NCBI RefSeq assembly: GCF_900880675.1
Contig: NC_044188.1
Span: 1,491,539 to 1,555,538 of the forward strand
Reading direction: 5' to 3'
From: Sparus aurata
Lineage: Eukaryota; Chordata; Actinopteri; Spariformes; Sparidae
DNA: 64,000 nucleotides
The translations under genes and the position numbers were made by a program. This document shows, one piece after another, positions 46,691 to 56,800 of this stretch (positions are counted from its first letter, which is position 1; each line of letters opens with the position of its first letter). The notes beneath the pieces were generated by a model. That model worked only from the letters and a program-made list of their open reading frames with translations. It ran no database searches and was not told where the DNA came from.

Positions 46691-46993
46691 CTATTGGGGA
46701 TGAGAGAAAATTAACAAGATGTTGTTGTTGGTCAAAGATGGCAGGGTGGACAATATAAGCGAGCAAGACGGCAGTGATTCTGTCATTTTGGTGAGTCCAA
46801 TTTCAGTTCTTAATGCATCAGATTAAAAAACAGAACTAAATTTAAAACATTGACGATCATTCTAACAGTGTGTACTTTAACTTTAATATAATATGACGAA
46901 CAATATATAAGGTGCCAAAATATGGTCCCAAGGTGGCTACTTCTTTTTTTTTCAAGGATTACTGTTAAAGTAATTGCCTTTGTTGGTTTTTAC

Positions 46994-47296
46994 CTGAGCA
47001 GGTCATTTTCAGAGTATGTCGGGTAGGTAAAGGCCATATTAATGCACATTCCCTGATGGCAGACTCAGACTGGCCACAGGAAGTTATGATTGTCCATGTA
47101 TCTGTTTTGTCCTCATGTATTGTTTCTATTGAAAGAACAGAACCACAGTCCAGCTGTCTACATACAACCGCTGCAGACATCAGGTCCCACATTGAAACGA
47201 ACGGGAGAGACACTGGTTTCCATTTTCCTTTATGTTTCATCTCAAGTCTGCCCACACAGGAGCTGGATCCTCCAACTAACCGGATGTCATTGGGCT
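46994..47296 (-). CDS. Gene 3 exon 11: SRCR, B'' subtype
   Basis: Core VVCRQLDCGSVLSIETIHED and TSCGQSESAIREC. Open frame. Confidence 0.85.
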
Positions 47297-47376
47297 CTGA
47301 AGAGTTACAAGAGAGTAATAGGTTAAATAAATGACATAACTTGCTGTAGAATCAAAGCCTGCAGCTCCTCTCCTAC

Positions 47377-47682
47377 CTGAGCAGGTGAGTCCAACAGCTT
47401 TGCCAGGTGAGCAGGTGTTTCTATCTGAGCCTGAGGTTCTACAGTCCAGGAGAGCAGACTCATGGCCTCCACACTGGAACTCTTTGGTCCACATTGGAGC
47501 CTCCACTTCTCCATAGAGCGCCCCCTGGAGGACTGAAGGAGCCCCACAGCCGAGCTCCCTACAGACCACCTCTGCATCCTGCAGGTCAAAGTCATCTTCA
47601 CACACTGAGGACCACCTCTGGTTAGACTTCATCACCAGTCTGCCTGAACACAGACTGTTTCCATTCACCAGCCTGACAGAGT
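47377..47682 (-). CDS. Gene 3 exon 10: SRCR, A type
   Basis: Consensus except GRLVMKSNQ for GRLEVKSNQ and DFDLQDAE. The Leu variant is shared with 21823-22128. Confidence 0.9.
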
Positions 47683-48029
47683 CTGAAGAAAGACAGCAAC
47701 AGACAGAAGGATTTCTACTTCTGTATTCAGGTTATGGAACCTTCTCCTTCTCTACAATCAGCAGGTGATTGTACGAATCTTTTCTGCTGTTTTCTCCCTT
47801 GATGGCTGAATACCTTCTACAATACAATACGGCCTCTTCCTTCCCTATGCATGTATGTCTTGCTGCATATATCAGCAACAATGTGACACTTATGTGAGGT
47901 GGAATATAAAACTAAGCACTTATCCTTGATGACTGCTACTTGATGTCGTGTGGCTTTGATCTGCCGAATGAAGAATATAAATGTAAACAACAAGACAACC
48001 ATCACAGCTGATGTGTTTGCTGGTGTTAC

Positions 48030-48332
48030 CTGAACACTTGACCTCCAGGTGGTATTTGGCAGAATCAGTTGTTGAAGATACACAATCACTAACTGCAGAC
48101 CCGGACTGAAGACAAGTTGAATTTATCCTCCAGACAGGTACAGGTGTTAAACTCTGTACCGGTCCTGTCGAAACAGCAGAGCCACAGTCCAGTTGTCTGC
48201 ACACTGCATCTGCTGTCTTCAGATTCTACTGACCCATTGCACCAATCACTTTTCTCCACAAGCCTTGTTGATTCACCTCCAGTTCACCAGCACAGTGACT
48301 GGATCCTCCCACCAACTGGACAATATTGGGCT
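48030..48332 (-). pseudogene. Gene 3 exon 9: B SRCR with premature stop
   Basis: 303 nt. The codon at 48226-48228 is TAG where all other B exons have TGG (Trp of WNLK). The rest of the exon is in frame and otherwise normal. Confidence 0.88.
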
Positions 48333-48422
48333 CTGCACAGTCAAGAATAAAAGATGGGAAGAAAAAAGAAGTCACATTTAATGGAAACTCCAATCAAATT
48401 CAACTTGTAGCTCCTCTCCTAC

Positions 48423-48728
48423 CTGAGCAGGTGAGTCCAACAGCTTTGCCAGGTGAGCAGGTGTTTCTATCTGAGCCTGAGGTTCTACAGTCCAGGAGAG
48501 CAGACTCATGGCCTCCACACTGGAACTCTTTGGTCCACATTGGAGCCTCCACCTCTCCATAGAGCGCCCCCTGGAGGACTGAAGGAGCCCCACAGCCGAG
48601 CTCCCTACAGACCACCTCTGCATCCTGCTGGTCAAAGTCATCTTCACACACTGAGGACCACCTCTGGTTAGACTTCACCTCCAGTCTGCCTGAACACAGG
48701 CTGGTTCCATTCACCAGCCTGACAGAGT
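48423..48728 (-). CDS. Gene 3 exon 8: SRCR, A type
   Basis: A few differences from consensus, including Thr for Asn (VNGTSLCSG) and Arg for Lys-equivalent changes in antisense only. Confidence 0.88.
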
Positions 48729-49064
48729 CTGAAGAAAGACAGCAACAGACAGAAGGATTTCTACTTCTGTATTCAGGTTCAGGAACATTCTCTACAATCA
48801 GCAGGTGATCATATAAAACCTTTCTGCTGTGTTCTCCCTTGATGACTGAATAACTTCTACAATTGAATGCTGCCTCTTCCTTCCCTATGCATGTATGCCT
48901 TCCTGCATATGCCAGCAACAATGTGTCAATTTCCTGAGCTAGAATATGAAACTAAGCAGTTATCCTTGATGACTGCTACTTGATCCAATGTGGCTCGGAT
49001 CTGCTAAATGAAGAAATGTAAACAACAAGACAACCATCACAGCTGATGTGTTTGCTAGTGTTAC

Positions 49065-49367
49065 CTGAACACTTGACCTCCAGGTGGTATTCGGAAGAAT
49101 CAGTTGTTGTAGATACACAATCACTAACTGCAGACCCGGACTGAAGACAAGTTGAACTAATCCTCCAGACAGGTACGGATGTTAAACTCTGTATCTGCCC
49201 TGTTGACACAGCAGAGCCACAGTCCAGTTGTCTGCACAATGAATCTGCTCTCTTTAGATTCCACTGAAGCATTGCTTCATCCACTTTTCGCCACATGCCT
49301 TGTTGTTTCACCTCCAGTTCACCAGCACAACGACTGGATCCTCCGACAAACTGGACAATATCGCGTT
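49065..49367 (-). CDS. Gene 3 exon 7: SRCR, B type
   Basis: Begins ERDIVQFVGGSSRCAG. Loops DEAMLQ and GQIQSLTSVPVWRI. Confidence 0.86.
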
Positions 49368-49451
49368 CTGAGCAGACAAGGGTAAAAGATCAACAAGAAG
49401 TCACATTTAATAGAAACTCAAATAAGATCAGAGCAGCAGCTCCTGTCCTAC

Positions 49452-49757
49452 CTGAGCAGGTGAGTCCAACAGCTTTGCCAGGTGAGCAGGTGTTTCTATC
49501 TGAGCCTGAGGTTCTACAGTCCAGGAGAGCAGACTCATGGCCTCCACACTGGAACTCTTTGGTCCACATTGGAGCCTCCACTTCTCCATAGAGCGCCCCC
49601 TGGAGGACTGAAGGAGCCCCACAGCCGAGCTCCCTACAGACCACCTCTGCATCCTGCTGGTCAAAGTCATCTTCACACACTGAGGACCACCTCTGGTTAG
49701 ACTTCACCTCCAGTCTGCCTGAACACAGACTGTTTCCATTCACCAGCCTGACAGAGT
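49452..49757 (-). CDS. Gene 3 exon 6: SRCR, A type
   Basis: Identical to the consensus found in gene 2 about 20-30 kb away. Confidence 0.92.
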
Positions 49758-50099
49758 CTGAAGAAAGACAGCAACAGACAGAAAGAGTGTTGCTTCTGTA
49801 TTCAGGTTCAGGAAACTTCTCATTCTCTTCAATCAGCAGGTGATTGTATGAAACTTTTCTGCTGTTTTTTCTTTTGATGGCTGAATATCTTCTATAATTC
49901 AATGCTGCCTCTTCCTTCCCTATGCATGTATGCCTTCCTGCATATACCAGCAACGATGTGTCACTAAGGTGGGCTGGAATATAAAACTAATCACTTATCC
50001 TTGATGACTGCTCCTTGATCTAGTGTGGCTTCGATCTGTGGAATGAAAAAATGTAAATAACAAGACAACCATCACAGCTGATGTGTTTGCTGGTGTTAC

Positions 50100-50402
50100 C
50101 TGAACACTTGACCTCCAGGTGGTATTTGGCAGAATCAGTTGTGGTAGATACACAATCACTAACTGCAGACCCGGACTGAAGACAAATTGAACTAATCCTC
50201 CAGACAGGTACGGATGTTAAACTCTGTATCAGCCCTGTTGACACAGCAGAGCCACAGTCCAGTTGTCTGCACACTGCATCTGCTGTCTTTAGATTCCACT
50301 GACGCATTGCATCAATGACTTTTCTCCACACGCCATGTTGTTTCACCTCCAGTTCACCAGCACAGCGACTGGATCCTCCCACCAACTGGACAATATCGGG
50401 CT
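50100..50402 (-). CDS. Gene 3 exon 5: SRCR, B type
   Basis: Loops IDAMRQ and GLIQSLTSVPVWRI. Open frame. Confidence 0.87.
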
Positions 50403-50477
50403 CTGAGCAGACAGGAGAAAAAGAGAAGTCACATTTAATAGAAACTCCAATCATACAAACTGCAGCTCCTCTCCTAC

Positions 50478-50783
50478 CTGAGCAGGTGAGTCCAACAGCT
50501 TCACCAGGTGAGCAGGTGTTTCTATCTGAGCCTGAGGTTCTACAGTCCAGGAGAGCAGACTCATGGCCTCCACACTGGAACTCTTTGGTCCACATTGGAG
50601 CCTCCACTTCTCCATAGAGCGCCCCCTGGAGGACTGAAGGAGCCCCACAGCCGAGCTCCCTACAGACCACCTCTGCATCCTGCTGGTCAAAGTCATCTTC
50701 ACACACTGAGGACCACCTCTGGTTAGACTTCACCTCCAGTCTGCCTGAACACAGACTGTTTCCATTCAGCAGCCTGATGGAGT
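50478..50783 (-). CDS. Gene 3 exon 4: SRCR, A type
   Basis: GEAVG variant plus changes at the exon 5' end (DSIRLLNGNS). Confidence 0.9.
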
Positions 50784-51026
50784 CTATCAGGGAAAAGAGA
50801 GAGAACGAATAAGAGAATATAATAAATGTTACATATGTCTATTCTGTTTTGAAACAAAGTCTCCAGCCACTTCAGTTGTCGAGGAGAAATCTGCTACACT
50901 GTATTGCTGTGAAGCTTGAGAAATGTTTTGTAGACTGATCAGCGTGGGGTCGATTAGATAAAGACTGAACATAGAGTCCTATTAGTGTGATGAGTGTTTT
51001 TGTGTTATGGCTTCTGATGGCATTAC

Positions 51027-51320
51027 CTGAACAGGTGATCCCCAGACTGGTACAAGGAGTTATGGACCCTTTCATGAAACATTTCCTCAGTTCGGTTCCA
51101 GAATTTAGACAGAAAGGCGCTATTCTCCATGGAGATAAATATGGGTAACTGCTTGAGAAAACCTCAACCACGGAACCACAGTCCAGATGTCTACAAACTG
51201 CATCTGCTAACTTGAGGTTCCAGTCATGGTCATCCACTTTTATCCAAACACCCTGGCTCTTCACCTGTAGTTCACCAGAACAGTAGCTGGATCCTCCAAC
51301 CAACTGGATGTCATCAATCT
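51027..51320 (-). CDS. Gene 3 exon 3: N-terminal SRCR
   Basis: 294 nt, begins EIDDIQLVGGSSYCSG. All six Cys are kept. Confidence 0.85.
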
Positions 51321-51408
51321 CTAAGCACGGGTAAGAGTTGTTAGTATAACATAATATGATAATCTCTTGTTGTATTCTTCATTTAGGCCTTTGTATGTAT
51401 CAGTTTAC

Positions 51409-51441
51409 CTTCAGAAGTACTGATTTCTTCTGCCAGGAGAC
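51409..51441 (-). CDS. Gene 3 exon 2: 33-nt linker exon
   Basis: Encodes GLLAEEISTSE. Same length and splice phase as in genes 1 and 2. Confidence 0.68.
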
Positions 51442-52643
51442 CTGGAGAGAATCCTAAAAACAGAAACAAAATCATTTCAAATAAAGGAACTAATTAGATC
51501 GGGCGTGGTGGTTGCAGCCACCTTTCACATCCACAGCTGTAGGGTCATGGTTTTGGCGTTATTACAAGCCAACAAGGCTTCAAAACAGTTCGAGTCACAC
51601 CACGGGATATTTTTAAGGAGACCTGGGGTTACTGTCAGCCATTTTTTGGAACAAAACCAGATCTTTTTCTCAAGGAGTTGGACCATCTTCAATCCATGAT
51701 TGCTGTGACTAAAACAGGTATTTCAAGACAAACTATGATGGTTTCCTGAACCTAACCAAGTGTTTTTTGTGCAAAAACCTTAACAGCATAAGCACAAAAA
51801 ATAAATATGAAGTTGCAATATTAAACATTTAGTTTTAACTAATCTCTGTGTTTGCAGAAGCTTACTAACTAACATTTATTCTGGAAACTGGGTTGTATAT
51901 TTCTTGCAATAAGCGTCAAAATGCCCCCAAATTGCTTCTTTTATCATCATAAATGCAAAAACATAACCTGTTTCCTGGACAGATGTGGAAAAGGCAACAT
52001 GGTGATACCATTGTGGAGGCTCAGAAAGTTATCCTCTTCCTAGCCTCAGGACAAAAACTCACTAAACTAAAATAAGATACCCAAAATGAATCAGGAATAA
52101 GGCTTTTATGTATATTTTGGTCTCATTTGAAAGGTAAGAAGTTACAGAATATGAATCAATTCAAAATGAACCTAATTCAATTCCTATTACAATTCAGCAA
52201 AAAGTAAGATTTTCATTCCCGCCAAGCGTGTTTACGTTTCTATGGCAATATCCCCATTTTAACCAAGATTTTATGAATAATGTTGCAGCTGAAAGTCATC
52301 TTCCAGTCTTTGACTACAACTGTAACTCTGTCAATGTCATGAAATCATTCAAATACAATATTTGTTACACACTTTAGATATATATGTTATATAGGCTGTC
52401 AGGGTCATAAATCCAAACATTACAAAGAACATTAAACAGCAATAAAACCGTGTAATCGTAGAACAGCTCAGCAAAGTCGCGACTTTCTGTTTTGGCAGCT
52501 CAGTGGTGGAACAAACTCTCGACCAATGTCAGGACAGCAGAATCTGTGACAAATGTACTTATTCTCAGTGGCTTTGGACAAAAGTGACAATCCACACTCA
52601 TTATGTGCAGGAAGCAGTGAGGTTTTCGGGGTCAAGGTCGTAC

Positions 52644-52692
52644 CTGAGCTCCAGAGCAACGCGAACAGCAGCAGTCGGTCTATGGGATTCAT
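52644..52692 (-). CDS. Gene 3 exon 1: signal peptide
   Basis: Encodes MNPIDRLLLFALLWSSG, two changes from the other copies. Confidence 0.78.
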
Positions 52693-52783
52693 GTCCAGTT
52701 GGGGTGTTGTCCGAACAGCCTGTCACTCTCTCTCACTGACCGTCTGTTGACCTTATGTCTTGATCAGTTCTCATCAAATGTGC

Positions 52784-52833
52784 AGTTTCCTGTTTGACTT
52801 TTAATCTCTATTGCGCAAACAGGAAGCTGCCTG
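52784..52833 (-). promoter_or_regulatory. Proximal promoter of gene 3 with two ETS-like sites
   Basis: Both GGAA elements are kept. About 400 bp further upstream, present in the gene 0-2 copies, is deleted, so the gene 4 3' flank begins close by. Confidence 0.3.
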
Positions 52834-53811
52834 AGCTGATCATATTCCCTTATTGAAATGACCTTGTATGATTTCTTTTGGTCCCTTTCAAAACCACAGT
52901 CCTACTTTGAACTTGCAGTCTACAGTTTTGCCTTTTCCTTCTTTCCCACTTTGATAATCAAACTGAGACTCTTTAAATATGTCAGTATAGGTGACACTGG
53001 GAGGAGGACACACATGCACGATCACCCAGGGCGAGTACTTAGATTCTGAGTGATTCTGAGTTTTATAAATGAGGTGAAACTCCACCCAAAGTCTTTATCT
53101 TTTGAATATCACACATTCACCTCCAGTAGTCTTGAAAGCTACTCTGTTTTCACTCATGCTGCATGGCCGCTCGAGCAAAGTTGAATGATGTTTGTGTGCA
53201 AAGTTTGCTTTCAGAGTCTGTAACACAACTGTAAAAACATGTCTCTGCTGTTGGACTGCATGAGTTCAGTAAGAACCAAAGGACAGTTCTGTAAACACAG
53301 AGATGTCCTCCACTACAGACAGGCTGCAACAAGCATAACATCATACTGATCAGTCAATCAATAACAACGAGTAATAACTTTTGTATAAAAGTTTATTACA
53401 CTCAGAGCACTTTTTTAAAAATAGGTCGATCAAAGTGTTTTGACAGATGGAGTAAGTATGAGACAATCGGAAAGATGATATAACAGAAGCAAATCCAGAT
53501 TTGTGTATCAGTAAAAAAACAAGAAGACAGAAAATGCAAATTGCTAAATGTCATGACAAGAAAGAGCAATGAAAAAGACAACAAGAGCAAATGAATATAA
53601 ATAACACAAATAGAAACTGTTTTAAGTCCCCGTAGATCATCAGATAATTTATTTTTCATTGCATTTTATTGTGCTGTGTTTCACCTGTGACCAAAGCCGA
53701 CACTGCAGCAGGTGAGAAGTTAAACCTAGGAGGTCAGTATGAACAAGATTTCCAGGTTGTCTTGAATCTTCCACTGTGTTCACTGTTTGTTTAGCAGATC
53801 CTGTTCCTCTC

Positions 53812-53838
53812 TCATCCTGGCTTCTGGATCCTACAGGC
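53812..53838 (-). CDS. Gene 4 exon 12: very short cytoplasmic tail
   Basis: Encodes ACRIQKPG then TGA, after a TATCTGCAG acceptor in phase 0. Chosen because it is the first good acceptor downstream of the transmembrane exon. If it is unused, reading through the donor gives VQYT and a stop. Confidence 0.5.
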   Translation of the reverse strand, partial: ACRIQKPG

Positions 53839-56800
53839 CTGCAGATACATGATAGAAAACTTGTCTTGTTAGTGTAAAAATAACTGATGTCTGCTGTCTT
53901 AATACATCATGCTGAATACTCAGTGTAACCTCGTGCGTACTGTACCTTTGAGTGGCAGCAGAGGGCAGTGATTAGTGACATTAAACCCAGCAGGAGGACA
54001 ACGAGTCTGATGATCAGCTCTGTTAGAGGGGCTGAAACAGATTTAAAACCATCACATCTTATAATATCACATCATTATAATTAAAAGCTAAGGTCCATAG
54101 TCCACAAAACATTTCTAGAGCTTCACAAAAAAATCTTTGGACTCAGACGGTACGCTTGTAGTTTAGCAGCTACAGTGAAGATTTCTGCTCAAAAAAGGTT
54201 GTAAAAAATCATTCTGTCAAATCAATTTAGGATCTCTGGGGTTCTGGAGACTTGGATTATGCTGTTTTTGGGGTTTTTTTTTCCATTTTAAAACAAGTCT
54301 CCAGCCACTTCAGTTGTCTCGGAGAATGCTGCAACGCTGTTTTGCTGTGAAGCTCCAGAAATGTTTTGTGGACTTTATTTTGTTACATTCCAACACTAAA
54401 AGTCTGCATGTTAAGATGGTCAGATTTACATCCCCCTGATTATCTTGTGATACCTGCAACAGTGAGATGGAGAGGCCGGCTCTCAGAGGAGAAGTTATGG
54501 GAGAAAACGTTGACGTGATAAACGCAGCTGTAGTCCCCTTGGTGGGTGTGGTCTGCAGCATAAAACAGGAAGTGGGCAGAGTGATTGACAGCTGGCTGGG
54601 TGTAGTTCTGCACTGTGTTGGAGGAGGTGAAGAAGAGCTGGAAGGAACCTCCTTGGTACTGTGGTTCGATAGAGCATGTGATGGTGAAGTCGGAGCCCTG
54701 GAGCACCTGGAGCCCCTGCTGCTTTGCCCTGGAGACCCCATCCATGGAGGGAGTGGGTGAGATTTTTGGCTGAACGAGCAAATCTGTTAACAGAGAGGGA
54801 GCGCACATGTCAACGAATAGATAAAGGGCAAGTGCAACAATTATAAATAGATCGATGGTGAACCCAATGATGGCATCCATTCCGTCCAATAAGAATTCAT
54901 CACCTGGCAAATACAAGCAAAACGTTTTCTATCTTCCGAGTTCGCTTCCTTGTGTCCCACTGAATATGTGCAGTTTGGTTCAGAGTCCTGCACGGGTTCG
55001 GGTACCCGCGGGTACCCGACGGGTGACCCACACAATTTGGATGATAGGGTGAAAAATAATGTCCTGTGTCGGACACGGGTGTGGATCGGGTCGGACGCCT
55101 AGTGAGCGCAGGTCAGGTTTTGCGATTGTCATTTTCATGGCGTCAGGTGCAAAAAAAAAAAATCATTAGCGACACATCTACAAAAATATGCCTGCATTTC
55201 AAAATGATAAGCATGTGTTGTATTGACCCGCATATAGGGCGAGGTTTTTTTCGATGAAAATTATGTGAAAAAGTGGGGTCGTCTTATAATCGGGGTCTAA
55301 CCGTTGACACATGCTGATAGTTGTCTGGGTCGCTACGCGACCACAACGGCAGAGGGCGCCAGCTTATTAGAGACGTCACTGACACTGTGGCTGTGGTTTT
55401 CTGTCAATCACAGCGGAGAAAAAGTGACAGGAAATGAAAAATGGAGAGACACTGTGATTTTACGGAGCAAATGGGTCAAAAGTGGGGCAAGTTAACAGAC
55501 ATCTGAGGCGGAGCTATGATGCTGATTTTAAGATAATGAGATCAATGCAGCGGAGGCGTCAAACAACTGTCAGCCAGCCAAGAAATATGGGGTTACGGAG
55601 TGTAACGTCCGAAGATGGCGGGTCCAAAAAGACCGTCTGAAAACGCTGACAGTAAGAGAAAAGCTTATCGTGGTCCTCTAAGCGGCCGCTTCCAAGAGAC
55701 TGACAGGAGGGTATGTGAGTTTGTTATTGAGAAACTAATTTTGGTTATCAGAGTTATTTCTGAAGATTAGTCTTGAAAAGAGGGGTCGTGTTATAATCAG
55801 GGTCGTCCTATATTCGGGTCAATACGGTATATTTCATATAAGCTCATTCATGGGTGCTTGCGCCCTCCCAGAACTCCCATTCCCCATGCTGGCTTACTTT
55901 CATTTTTAAAAACTGCGTAAGTCTAATTTTGCTTCGGGTGCGGGTCGGGCGTCGGTATCAATTCATAGCGGGTCAGCTCGGGTGCGGAATGTAATTTGTG
56001 CTACTGTCGGGAAACGGGTCGGATGCGGTTTTAAGTATGACGGGTACGGGCGTATGCGGGTTTGCAAAATAAGACCCGTGCAGGACTCTGGTTTGGTTTC
56101 TCCCGCCTTTAAAATTGCGATGATGTCACAGATTTTTAAATTGCTTTTTCTAGACTCGAAGGAAAGGTTTACAAATACAAAACCTCTGTGAATCAAAAAT
56201 ATATAATAGAAAGAGTCATTACTAACTTCACCAAGCACCTTTGTCAGCAGGATCACAGAATAGTCAACAGATTTTTTTTACAGAACTTGGATGGAGGATT
56301 GGTGTCCCCACAGAACAGACCCCATTACCTTTCATTTTTTCGTATATGGATAATGGAAAAAAACAGGCGTATTCAGGTGAATGATATCTCCAACTAAATA
56401 CCATATGTAACAAAGGGGACTGTGGGGCCCGACTATACTCCATTGAAAGAAGAGAAGGGAACGTCACTAAATGCTTTACTCAATCAAAAAGGTGTTATCG
56501 CTGTTCTGTCGACTGGCTCTGATGAGATTTTGTTATACCGGGCTCTGCTGGTGGTACCAGTCTTCTGCCAGTCATATTGTTCTTTGATGTGATTTGTTTG
56601 AATTTAGTCTGAGATAGACAGATGGTTCGTACAATCAGCTGCCAACCATTTATTACTTTCTGCCCTTTTCAGACCACCTGGCGCATCAGGTTCGTTGATT
56701 TCATCCCTCCTGTTTTGTGGTCATCAGTGACAAAAATGTGGGCAATCACAAAAGACATCAAACAAAGAAGAAAGTAACTTCAGATGTGACTCTTCAGTCT

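Larger units (their letters stand above)
44366..52692 (-). pseudogene. Gene 3: SRCR-Ig receptor, 11 SRCR exons, probably disabled
   Basis: Sixteen exons in the family order: signal, linker, N-SRCR, five A-B pairs, Ig, transmembrane, tail; 3,940 nt joined. Two lesions break the full reading frame. One is TAG in place of the conserved Trp in the B exon at 48030-48332. The other is a one-base insertion with an immediate TAA in the B' exon at 45990-46299. All splice sites, A exons, Ig and transmembrane exons are intact. Because the damaged exons start and end in phase 1, skipping each would restore frame, though skipping B' needs its neighbours to splice directly. A truncated secreted product is another possibility. 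A pseudogene is the simplest reading. An assembly error remains possible in such a repetitive region. Confidence 0.7.
52850..54420 (-). repeat. Source-like copy of the 3'-end segmental duplication
   Basis: The only copy in which the duplicated sequence still belongs to a complete gene (the 3' end of gene 4). It has about 260 bp (53670-53935), including the tail exon, that the two other copies lack. Confidence 0.7.
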
